In this document: positions 8,914 through 17,150 of the stretch, piece after piece
Layout of the letters: every line of letters begins with the position of its first letter
How positions within the stretch are numbered: position 1 is the first letter of the stretch
Assembly: GCA_007121775.1 (NCBI GenBank)
Contig: SKJY01000002.1
Location: 1 to 48,538 of the forward strand
Reading direction: 5' to 3'
Origin: Gemmatimonadota bacterium
Lineage (GTDB): Bacteria; Gemmatimonadota; Gemmatimonadetes; Longimicrobiales; Gaopeijiaceae
Length of the DNA stretch: 48,538 nucleotides
Notes under the pieces: generated by a model
Told to the model about the DNA's origin: nothing
Seen by the model: only the letters and a program-made list of their open reading frames with translations
The model's database searches: none
Translations under genes and position numbers: made by a program

Positions 8914-10415
8914 CAGATACCTCCCGTAAAGGTCACCCCGGTCACCGATGCCACGATGGCTTCCGCCAGGGAGAAGAAGCGGAAGACTCCGTCCGGGTGG
9001 ATCCCCAGGAGGAGGGCGAAGAGCATGGTGATGGCAATGGGGACCACCATCAGGGGTGAAGCCTCGTTGAAGCGGGTGTGGTCCGGCGAACTCCGGAGGA
9101 AGGCCCGGGTCACGATGGGAACCAGGTAGGCCGCGTTCAGAAGACCGCTAAGGAGGAATACCCAGAGGTAGATGGAGAGCCCGGCATCCAGCGCACCCAC
9201 TCCCAGGTACCACTTGGAGACGAAGCCGCCCACCAGGGGGACCCCGGCGAGACCCACGGCTCCCACGCCAAAGGCGGCCATGGTAAGGGGCATCTGCCTG
9301 CCGATCCCGTCGAGCTGACTCACCTTTGTCTTCTTGGTGTGCACATAGATCGCCCCGGCGCAGAAGAAGAGGGTGATCTTCATGGCGGCGTGGGTGATCA
9401 TGTGGAAGGCCGCCCCCAGCATGGCCTGGGGTGCCAGGATGGCGATCCCCAGGACGATGTAGGAGAGGTGCCCCACGGTGGAATAGGCGAGGCGTGCCTT
9501 CAGGTCATCCTTGGTAATGGCGATGAGGGAGGCCACCAGGATGGTCACCGCCGCGAAGATGGCCAGGACGGTGGCCGCCCCGATCTCGGCGAAGAGTTCG
9601 GGACCGAACATGTAGCCCACCAGACGGACGAAGCCGAACACGCCGGCCTTCACCACCGCCACGGCGTGGAGGAGGGCCGATACCGGCGTCGGCGCGATCA
9701 TGGCGTTGGGGAGCCACGACTGGAGCGGGATCACGCCCGCCTTCATCCCGAAGCCGATGGCGAAGAGGATGAAGACCAACCAGAGGAATCCCGTCCCCAT
9801 CTCGGCGTCCAGGAAGCCGCCGGGCTGGAACTCAAGGGTGCCGGTGACGGCGTAGATGGCCGTCAGTCCGGCCACCAGCGACATCCCGGCGCCCAGCGCA
9901 TAGATGAGGTACTGCCGACCGATCTCGTAGGCCTTCTTGGAACCTGAGTGGATGACCAGTGGGTAGGTGGCCACCGACAGGATTTCATAGAAGAGCACGA
10001 AGGTGAGGATGTTCCCGGAGAAGCACAGCCCGATGGTGGCCGATAGACAGACGGCCAGCATGGAGAAGAACCGGCTCTGCTTCGCCTCCTTGGCGCCCCG
10101 CATGTACCCGAAGGCGTAGAAGGAGGTGAGGATCCAGAGGAACGAGGCGGAGGTGGCGAAGAGCAGGCCCGCCGGATCCACCCGGAAGGACAGCCCGATC
10201 CCGGGCGCGATCTCCAGGAGATCCATCCCGTAGCGCTCGCCGGCCAGGACCCCGGGGATCATCATGGCGATGAGGCTGAACTTCACCACTGCCGCGATGA
10301 TCGTCCACGTCTCGCGGAGGTTCCGCCGCTTCTCTCCCGTCAGCGGTACGACCACCGCCGCCACGGCGGAGGCCAGGATGGCCAGGATGGGGGCGAGATC
10401 AAGGAAGCCGTCCAT
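8913..10415 (-). CDS. mrpD: Monovalent cation/H+ antiporter subunit D family
   Basis: LFYEILSVATYPLVIHSGSKKAY, LQSWLPNAMIAPTPVSALLHAVAVVKAGVFGFVR, LAYSTVGHLSYIVLG. Confidence 0.9.
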   Translation of the reverse strand: MDGFLDLAPILAILASAVAAVVVPLTGEKRRNLRETWTIIAAVVKFSLIAMMIPGVLAGERYGMDLLEIAPGIGLSFRVDPAGLLFATSASFLWILTSFYAFGYMRGAKEAKQSRFFSMLAVCLSATIGLCFSGNILTFVLFYEILSVATYPLVIHSGSKKAYEIGRQYLIYALGAGMSLVAGLTAIYAVTGTLEFQPGGFLDAEMGTGFLWLVFILFAIGFGMKAGVIPLQSWLPNAMIAPTPVSALLHAVAVVKAGVFGFVRLVGYMFGPELFAEIGAATVLAIFAAVTILVASLIAITKDDLKARLAYSTVGHLSYIVLGIAILAPQAMLGAAFHMITHAAMKITLFFCAGAIYVHTKKTKVSQLDGIGRQMPLTMAAFGVGAVGLAGVPLVGGFVSKWYLGVGALDAGLSIYLWVFLLSGLLNAAYLVPIVTRAFLRSSPDHTRFNEASPLMVVPIAITMLFALLLGIHPDGVFRFFSLAEAIVASVTGVTFTGGI

Positions 10416-10418
10416 GAC

Positions 10419-11945
10419 TCAGCCTCCCACGAGCGGGGCCACGGCGGGCTCCAGGAGCGCCCGCACGATGAAGAAGTTGAATACGCCCACCAAGATCACC
10501 GCAGCCGAGAGGATGGCGATGGGGATGAACATGGAAGCCGGCACCTCACCGGCCACGGCACCCTCCAACTCCCGTGCGGTCACCCCTCCTGTGGCCGAGT
10601 CATCCGCGGCGGCGTTCTGCTCCTGCGCATCCTTGAAGACGTACTCCACCATACGGAAGAAGTAGATGCCGGAGAGGAGAGACGAGATGATGATCACGGC
10701 GAACCAGACCCAGGCATCCGCCTGTACCGCCCCGATCATGAGGTAAACCTTGGAGAAGAACCCGGCCGTGGGGGGGATTCCCACCATGGCCAGGACCGCG
10801 ATGACGAAGGCGTACATGGTCCAGGGCATCTTGCGTCCGAGCCCCAGCATGTCCGGGATTCGAACGAGCCCCGTCCGCCACCGGATGGCTCCACCGATGA
10901 GGAAGAGGAGCCCCTTCATGAGGGCGTGGTTGACCATGTGGAGGAGCCCACCGATGAGGCCGATGGGATTGGCCAAGCCGATCCCCAGCCCCACGTAGGC
11001 GATCTGTCCAACCGATGAGTACGCCAGCATGCGGCGATAGTCCTGCTGGCCGATGGCCAGGATGGACCCGAACAGGATTCCTGCCGCCGAGATCCAGCCA
11101 ATTGTAGCGGCGATGGGGATGGCCTCCGTGAAATATCCCGGCGGGAAGACGTCCAGCATGAGACGGACGATGGCGTAGGCCGACACCTTCGTCATGATGG
11201 GGGCGATCAGTCCAGCCGAGGAGGAGGGCGCATTGGTATAGACGTCCGGCATCCAGAAGTGCATGGGGAAGAGCCCCATCTTCAGAGCCAATCCCACCAC
11301 CATCAGCACTGCCCCCGACATGATCGACGGGCTCTCCACCAGGTCGGGGAGACGGACCGCCACGTCGGCCATATTGATCGACCCGACGGAGAAGTAGATG
11401 AACGCGACGCCCAGGAGGTAGAATCCACCACCGATGGCCCCGATGAGCAGGTACCGGAGGGTGGCGAAGGGGCCGGCGCGGTCACCGGTGGCCAGGAGAG
11501 CGTAGGCGGCCAGCGCCGCGATCTCCAGGAACACGTAGAGGTTGAAGAGGTCTCCCGTGACGCTCATACCGGCGAGGCCGGCGACCAGGAGCGCCATGGA
11601 CGGATAGGTGAACGTCGCCTTGCCGGGTGACTCGTGACGGATGGAGCGCGGGGCGTACATGAGCACCAGGACTCCAATCCCGGTGATCAGGGTGGCCATG
11701 TACGCAGCCAGATGATCCAGCACGAACTCGATCCCGATGGGAGGGACCCAGCCGCTGACGGCATACCGGATCGGCTGACCCGAAGTCGTGACCTCCCAGA
11801 TGCCCAGGACACTGGCCACGAAAGCGGCGAAGGTGCCCGCCAGGGCGACGAGGTACCCCCCGCGCAGACTCCTGAGCCCCACCAGGAGGCTGAGGAGAGC
11901 GGCGAGGATTGGGAGGGTTGGGATGAGAGCGGGAAGCTGGCTCAC
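10419..11945 (-). CDS. mrpD: Monovalent cation/H+ antiporter subunit D
   Basis: LYVFLEIAALAAYALLATG, FPMHFWMPDVYTNAPSSSAGLIAPIMTKVSAYAIVRLM, LAYSSVGQIAYVGLG. Confidence 0.93.
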   Translation of the reverse strand: MSQLPALIPTLPILAALLSLLVGLRSLRGGYLVALAGTFAAFVASVLGIWEVTTSGQPIRYAVSGWVPPIGIEFVLDHLAAYMATLITGIGVLVLMYAPRSIRHESPGKATFTYPSMALLVAGLAGMSVTGDLFNLYVFLEIAALAAYALLATGDRAGPFATLRYLLIGAIGGGFYLLGVAFIYFSVGSINMADVAVRLPDLVESPSIMSGAVLMVVGLALKMGLFPMHFWMPDVYTNAPSSSAGLIAPIMTKVSAYAIVRLMLDVFPPGYFTEAIPIAATIGWISAAGILFGSILAIGQQDYRRMLAYSSVGQIAYVGLGIGLANPIGLIGGLLHMVNHALMKGLLFLIGGAIRWRTGLVRIPDMLGLGRKMPWTMYAFVIAVLAMVGIPPTAGFFSKVYLMIGAVQADAWVWFAVIIISSLLSGIYFFRMVEYVFKDAQEQNAAADDSATGGVTARELEGAVAGEVPASMFIPIAILSAAVILVGVFNFFIVRALLEPAVAPLVGG

Positions 11946-12319
11946 GCCGATTCCCTCATACGCTGGATGATGACCTCTTCGTCCAGGCTTCCGTACCGCT
12001 TGTATGTGAGGAGGAGGAGCGCAAGCGCGACTCCGGTCACCCCCACCCCCACCACGATGGCGGTGAGAACGATCACATGGGGGAGCGGATTCATGTAGTG
12101 GATCGCCTCAGCCCCCAGCTCCGGAGTGTAGACGGGAATCGTGGCTCCGTACTTGAAGGCCCCATGGATGAAGAAGAGATAGACCGCCGTGAGGAAGATC
12201 GTCATGCCGATGATCTTCTTCAGGAGATTGCGCTTCATGGTCATACCGTAGAGCCCAATGCCCAACAGCACGGCGATGAGGATGTACGGATAGCGACCGG
12301 CAAAGAATTCAATGGTCAC
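11942..12319 (-). CDS. mrpC: MrpC/MnhC (NuoK-like) antiporter subunit
   Basis: NuoK-like YILIAVLLGIGLYGMTMKRNLLKKIIGM and DPLPH-like NPLPHVIVLTAIVVGVGVTGVALALLL. Confidence 0.92.
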   Translation of the reverse strand: MTIEFFAGRYPYILIAVLLGIGLYGMTMKRNLLKKIIGMTIFLTAVYLFFIHGAFKYGATIPVYTPELGAEAIHYMNPLPHVIVLTAIVVGVGVTGVALALLLLTYKRYGSLDEEVIIQRMRESA

Positions 12320-12376
12320 GGAAGTCTACCTCCTGGCGGTGCACGCTAACTCCCTCCTGGTCACCCCGAATCTTCT

Positions 12377-12811
12377 TCACTCGTCCATGCCTCCAGTGGT
12401 CAACCCATCGTAGATGGCCACCAGGGAACCCCAAACCAGAAACCCAATGAGGACCTCGACGACGAAGATCCCCCAGTACCGGAGCGTCACTCCGTCAATC
12501 CCGGGGATGGCGTACCCGTGCTCCAGGAAGGTTCCGCCGAAGAGCATGGAGGAGAATCCCCAGAGGGCAATCCCCAGCGTGGCGAACCCCGCCAGATAGA
12601 GGCCGGCCGAAGGGGAGAAGCGTCGGTAGGACTCTTCTCCCTGGGAGATCCGCAACAGGATGGTGGAGGCCGCCAGCATCACACCCCCCTGAAAGCCGCC
12701 CCCGGGATCGTAGTGACCATGGGTCACCACGTAGAGGGCGAAGATCTGGATGAGCGGGACGATGGCCCGGGAGACGACATCCAGGAAGAGAGAATCGTAG
12801 CGGCTGGTCAC
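12377..12811 (-). CDS. mrpB: MnhB/MrpB-domain antiporter subunit
   Basis: IFALYVVTHGHYDPGGGFQGGVMLAASTILL, the MnhB signature. Confidence 0.93.
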   Translation of the reverse strand: MTSRYDSLFLDVVSRAIVPLIQIFALYVVTHGHYDPGGGFQGGVMLAASTILLRISQGEESYRRFSPSAGLYLAGFATLGIALWGFSSMLFGGTFLEHGYAIPGIDGVTLRYWGIFVVEVLIGFLVWGSLVAIYDGLTTGGMDE

Positions 12812-13194
12812 GAGTCACCTCCCAGCACGGGCCCTGAGGGAGGAGTGGTTCCCCCGCCGGGCTCCTTGCCTGCCTCGGGTCCCATCCCCTTGGCCACCGA
12901 ACGGTGATCCGGGACGTCTTCATCTTCCCGTCGACGGAGAAGGATGAGGAGCACAGAGAGGGCCGCGGCGACAACCACCACCGCTTCGCCGAAGGTATCG
13001 AAGACCCGGTAGTCGGCTAGCACGGCCGCCACCATGTTGTAGGTCTCCGAGTCGGCGAGGGCGTTCTCGATGTAGTAGACGGCCACGTGGGTGTGCGCTG
13101 GACCCTCGGGGTCGCCGCGCTCCGGAAGCCCGCCGGTTCCCCAGAGGAAGAATCCACAGACCAGGACGACGAGGAGAACTCCCATGGGCCTCAT
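12808..13194 (-). CDS. MbhE-like subunit (corresponds to part of the MrpA C-terminus)
   Basis: YYIENALADSETYNMVAAVLADYRVFDTFGEAVVVVAAALSVLLIL. Confidence 0.85.
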   Translation of the reverse strand: MRPMGVLLVVLVCGFFLWGTGGLPERGDPEGPAHTHVAVYYIENALADSETYNMVAAVLADYRVFDTFGEAVVVVAAALSVLLILLRRREDEDVPDHRSVAKGMGPEAGKEPGGGTTPPSGPVLGGDS

Positions 13195-13451
13195 GAATCT
13201 TCCTCCCCGTCAGAATCCTTGCGGCTCACGAAGCGGAGGGTCACCAGGAGGAAGATCCCCGTCAGCGCCGCGCCCAGTGCCGCTTCGGTCAAAGCCACGT
13301 CAGGAGCCCCGTATTCCGCGAACAGGAGTGCCATGAGAAAGCTGTAGCCGGTGAGGATCCCCACTGCCGCAAGAAGATCCTTCACCTCCAGGGCCAGGAT
13401 GGCGAACATGATCAGGATGATCATGAGCCAGAGATCGATCTCCCAGATCAC
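13191..13451 (-). CDS. DUF4040/MbhD-like subunit (corresponds to part of the MrpA C-terminus)
   Basis: LAAVGILTGYSFLMALLFAEYGAPDVALTEAALGAALTGIFLLVTL. Confidence 0.9.
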   Translation of the reverse strand: MIWEIDLWLMIILIMFAILALEVKDLLAAVGILTGYSFLMALLFAEYGAPDVALTEAALGAALTGIFLLVTLRFVSRKDSDGEEDS

Positions 13452-13858
13452 CGTGCGTCTCCCGTGTCGGATATCCCTTCCTCGGACGAGGCACCCGCCT
13501 CGGCACCCTGCGGTTCGTTGATCTCATCCCCGGCCCGGACCCGCATCCCCCGGTCCCGCGGGTGGACCCAGATGTCCACACCGGCCCGGAGGGCGGCCCG
13601 ACTCAACGCATGGATCCCCGTGGGATTGGTGACCGCCACGAAGATCACCACAAGTAGGAGCTGCCCACTTTCCAGGGCGAAGCCGTGATGGAGCATCAGC
13701 CCGATGAGGATCAGTAGGGAACCCAGCGTTTCCGATTTCCCCACGGCGTGGGCACGTGAGAAGAAGTCGGGGAGACGGATCAGCCCCACCGCACTTACGA
13801 ACAGGAAGAAGGCCCCTCCCACGATGAAGGGGAGGGCAAGCCAGTCCATGAGGGTCAT
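13448..13858 (-). CDS. mrpG: MrpG/MnhG antiporter subunit
   Basis: GGAFFLFVSAVGLIRLPDFFSRAHAVGKSETLGSLLILIGL. Confidence 0.93.
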   Translation of the reverse strand: MTLMDWLALPFIVGGAFFLFVSAVGLIRLPDFFSRAHAVGKSETLGSLLILIGLMLHHGFALESGQLLLVVIFVAVTNPTGIHALSRAALRAGVDIWVHPRDRGMRVRAGDEINEPQGAEAGASSEEGISDTGDAR

Positions 13859-14151
13859 TCTTTCGACCCTCCTGCCGGCTCGGAGGAGTCCCGGGAATCC
13901 AGATCCAGGAACTTCGCGATGGCCACGACCCCGACGAAGTTCAGGATCGCGTAGGTGATGGCCAGATCCAGAAATCCCGAGGGCCGCTCGTAGATGAACC
14001 CGATTAGGGCCAGGAGAAGGACCGAGAATGTCCCAATGGCTCCCACGCCCAGGAGTCGATCATAGAGGGTAGGGCCCACCAGCACCCGGTAGAAGGTGAC
14101 GGCGATCAGGATGGAGATGAAGGCCGCCAGTCCGGTCAGGACCTCAATCAT
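13855..14151 (-). CDS. mrpF: MrpF/MnhF antiporter subunit
   Basis: YRVLVGPTLYDRLLGVGAIGTFSVLLLALIGF...FLDLAITYAILNFVGVVAIAKFL; start set at MIEVLTG. Confidence 0.93.
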   Translation of the reverse strand: MIEVLTGLAAFISILIAVTFYRVLVGPTLYDRLLGVGAIGTFSVLLLALIGFIYERPSGFLDLAITYAILNFVGVVAIAKFLDLDSRDSSEPAGGSKE

Positions 14152-14750
14152 TGGTCCTCCGGACGATCCAGGGGGATGTCCTGATATGAGCTGTACCACT
14201 TCACCTTTGGCGGGGCTTCCCGATCCTCATGGAACATGGGACCCACCGCGTTCTGCAGGTGGGCCTCCGTAACCGCGCCGGCGGAGACGGGGTGGAGGGA
14301 ATGGACCAGAAAACGATCATCCTTCAAGTCCACCGTGATGGTCCCGGGAGTGAGGGTCATGGAGTTGGCCACCACCACCCGAGCCACATCGCTCTTCATG
14401 GGAGACCGGAAGATCATGAGCTGCGGACGGATGGGCATCCGGGGGTGGAGGATCCGGGCCGCAACCTCGATGTTGGCCTTGAGGATGTTCCAGAGAAGCC
14501 ACACCAGATAGCGGAAGAAGTGGCCCGCCGAAGCCAACCGCTCCCCGATGCCCCGGGACGGGGCGAAAGGACGGTCCGGGTTGGTGGACACCACAATGGC
14601 GATGGCGGCCGCCATGAAGATGAAGTACTGAAGGCCGATCTTCCCCGAGAGAATCAGCCAGAACAGGGACAGGATCACGATCAGCACCAGGGTGCGGCGA
14701 ATGCGCCGCGACCCGTTGGTCGCTGCCTTACCGTTCCTGGACTCCGCCAT
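14148..14750 (-). CDS. mrpE: MrpE/MnhE antiporter subunit
   Basis: RYLVWLLWNILKANIEVAARIL...VANSMTLTPGTITVDL; start set at MAESRNGK. Confidence 0.92.
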   Translation of the reverse strand: MAESRNGKAATNGSRRIRRTLVLIVILSLFWLILSGKIGLQYFIFMAAAIAIVVSTNPDRPFAPSRGIGERLASAGHFFRYLVWLLWNILKANIEVAARILHPRMPIRPQLMIFRSPMKSDVARVVVANSMTLTPGTITVDLKDDRFLVHSLHPVSAGAVTEAHLQNAVGPMFHEDREAPPKVKWYSSYQDIPLDRPEDQ

Positions 14751-14842
14751 GGCCACCGCCTGGAGAAGAGGGTTGTCCGAGATCAGGGCGCGCACGTTAC
14801 CAGACCGACCCACGGGCGCCTCGGGTTCCGCGCATGAATCGG

Positions 14843-14872
14843 CCAGAGGTCATGAAATCTCAGGACCCCTGG
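14843..14872 (-). other. Stem-loop in the Mrp operon leader
   Basis: CCAGGGGUC-12 nt-GACCUCUGG, 9 bp including one GU on the minus strand. Confidence 0.5.
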
Positions 14873-14919
14873 AAATTGGAAAAGTTGAATCTGCAACCGG
14901 CGTTGGATCCTGGCAAGGC

Positions 14920-15023
14920 ACAGGCCCGCCCGGGAGATGGAATCCCGGACGGGCCTGTCTAACCCGACGGATATGAACGGGTTCCCCGACCCAGGGCCCC
15001 GGTTTTCACCGGGGGGTTGGGTC
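14920..15023 (-). terminator. Three consecutive stem-loops downstream of tkt (probable 3'-end structure)
   Basis: Hairpins 14920-14958 (16 bp with one GU on the minus strand), about 14961-14983 (AACCCG/CGGGTT) and 14988-15023 (GACCCA..CCCCGG-TTTTCA-CCGGGG..TGGGTC). No U-tract. Confidence 0.6.
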
Positions 15024-15026
15024 CGC

Positions 15027-17090
15027 CTACCGGGGCTCGTCCAGCAGGCTTCTGACCCGCTCCACCACGGCTTCCGCCGTGATCCCGTACTCCTGGAAGA
15101 GCCGGCCCGCCGGGGCCGAGGCGCCGAACCGATCGATGCCCACCACGGAACCACCGTCCCCGACCCAGCGCTCCCACCCCATGGGCGACGCTGCCTCAAT
15201 GGCGACCCGGGCTCGGATTCTCCGAGGAAGGACTTCCTCCCGGTAGACCGGGTCCTGCCCGCCGAAGAGGTGCCATGAGATAAGGCTCACCACCCGGGTC
15301 GGGAGTCCGTCGGCCTCCAGCGTGTCCGCCGCAGCCACCGCCAGATGCAGCTCCGAGCCCGAGGCCAGGATGATGGCCTGGGGCTCGCCGCCCCCGGCCT
15401 CCCGGAATATGTAGCCCCCGCGCCGGACGTTCTCCGGATCGGGAGAGCGGCTTCGGTCCAGAGGCGGTACCCCCTGGCGGGTGAGGGAGAGGAAGGCCGG
15501 ACCGTCGGTGCGCTCCATGGCCAGCGCCCACGCCTCCGTCGTCTCTGCCGCATCGCCGGGGCGTAGATCCATGAGGTTGGGGATGGCCCGGAGCGCCGGC
15601 AGATGCTCCACCGGCTGATGGGTGGGGCCGTCTTCCCCAAGACCGATGGAGTCGTGGGTGAAGACGTAGGTGACCGGGAGCCCCATGAGGGCCGCCAGTC
15701 GGATGGAGGGGCGCATGTAGTCGGAGAATATGAGGAAGGTGCCGCCGTAGCTTCGGATGCCCCCATGGAGGGCCAGCCCGTTCAGGATCCCTCCCATGGC
15801 GTGCTCCCGGACCCCGAAGTGGAGATTCCGGCCTCCAGGGGTGGCCGGAAGGAGGGAGTCGGCCCCCTCGATTTCCGTCTTGTTGGAGGGACCCAGGTCG
15901 GCGGAGCCACCGATGAGGTTCGGGACGGCCCCGGCCAGCGCCTGGATCACCTTCCCGGAGGTGGCCCGGGTTGCGGCGCCCTTCTCAGCTCCTGAGAAGT
16001 CGGGGAGGGCGTCGCGCCACCCCTGGGGAAGCTCACCGGCAAGCCACGTCTCGAAGTCCCTGGCCAGCTCGGGGTGGGCCTCCCGGTAAGCCTGGAAGCG
16101 GGCGTTCCACTCCTCCTCCAACTCCCGGCCCCGGCCGATGGAGCGACCCCACTCCTCCCTGGCTTCCGTTGGCACGAAGAAGGGTTCCTGGCTCGGGTAG
16201 CCCAGGTTCTCCTTGGTGAGGCGAATCTCCTCCTCCCCCAGAGGCGCGCCGTGGGTGTCGGCGGAGCCCGCCTTGTTGGGGCTGCCCCAGCCGATCACCG
16301 TGCGGAGAGCGATGAGGGAAGGGCGCTCCGTCTCGGTCCGGGCAGCCCGGAGCGCAGCGTCCAGCGCCTCCAGGTCGTTGCCTCCCTCCACCTGCTGTAC
16401 GTGCCACCCGTACCCCTCGAAGCGCTGGAGCTGCCGGGTGGAGGAGGCCAGATCGGTGGAGCCCTCAATGGTGATCTCGTTGTCGTCGAAGACCCAGATG
16501 AGCTTGCCCAGCCGCTGGTGGCCCGCCAGCTCCGCCGCCTCGTGGGAGACCCCCTCCATGAGGTCGCCGTCGGAGCAGAAGGCATAGGTATAGTGGTCCA
16601 CCACCGTGTGCCCCGGCCGGTTGAAGTGGTGGGCCAGCCAGCGCTCGGCCAGCGCCATCCCCACCGAGTTGGCCACGCCCTGGCCCAGGGGCCCGGTGGT
16701 GGTCTCGATCCCCTCGGCATGTCCATACTCCGGGTGTCCGGCGGTGGGACTCCCCCACTGGCGGAAGTTCCGGAGATCGTCCAGGGTCAGCTCGTACCCC
16801 GAGAGGTGCAGGAGCGAATAGAGGAGCATGGATGCGTGCCCCACCGAGAGGACGAACCGGTCCCGATCGACCCACCGGGGGTTCTCCGGGTTGTGGCGCA
16901 GGTGGTGCCTCCAGAGGAGGTATCCGGCGGGGGCCAGCGCCATGGGCGTCCCCGGGTGTCCCGAGTTGGCCTTCTGGACGGCGTCCATGGAGAGGACGCG
17001 GACCGCATCCACCGCCAGGCGGAGGGTGTCGGGGTCCGGGAGGTCCAGCGTCTCCGGGAGGGTCAGGGGAGAATCGGCGTTTTGGGACAT
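15027..17090 (-). CDS. tkt: Transketolase
   Basis: [111 protein letters not shown]. Confidence 0.98.
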   Translation of the reverse strand: MSQNADSPLTLPETLDLPDPDTLRLAVDAVRVLSMDAVQKANSGHPGTPMALAPAGYLLWRHHLRHNPENPRWVDRDRFVLSVGHASMLLYSLLHLSGYELTLDDLRNFRQWGSPTAGHPEYGHAEGIETTTGPLGQGVANSVGMALAERWLAHHFNRPGHTVVDHYTYAFCSDGDLMEGVSHEAAELAGHQRLGKLIWVFDDNEITIEGSTDLASSTRQLQRFEGYGWHVQQVEGGNDLEALDAALRAARTETERPSLIALRTVIGWGSPNKAGSADTHGAPLGEEEIRLTKENLGYPSQEPFFVPTEAREEWGRSIGRGRELEEEWNARFQAYREAHPELARDFETWLAGELPQGWRDALPDFSGAEKGAATRATSGKVIQALAGAVPNLIGGSADLGPSNKTEIEGADSLLPATPGGRNLHFGVREHAMGGILNGLALHGGIRSYGGTFLIFSDYMRPSIRLAALMGLPVTYVFTHDSIGLGEDGPTHQPVEHLPALRAIPNLMDLRPGDAAETTEAWALAMERTDGPAFLSLTRQGVPPLDRSRSPDPENVRRGGYIFREAGGGEPQAIILASGSELHLAVAAADTLEADGLPTRVVSLISWHLFGGQDPVYREEVLPRRIRARVAIEAASPMGWERWVGDGGSVVGIDRFGASAPAGRLFQEYGITAEAVVERVRSLLDEPR

Positions 17091-17150
17091 GACCTCAGGG
17101 GGTTGGATTACAAAGGGGGAGGGCGGCGCACCGGATCCGCGCTGGTTCGC

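Noticed and set aside
7819-9129. 436-aa plus-strand ORF opposite the antiporter genes
   Set aside because: Hydrophilic mirror of membrane-protein codons; antisense artefact.
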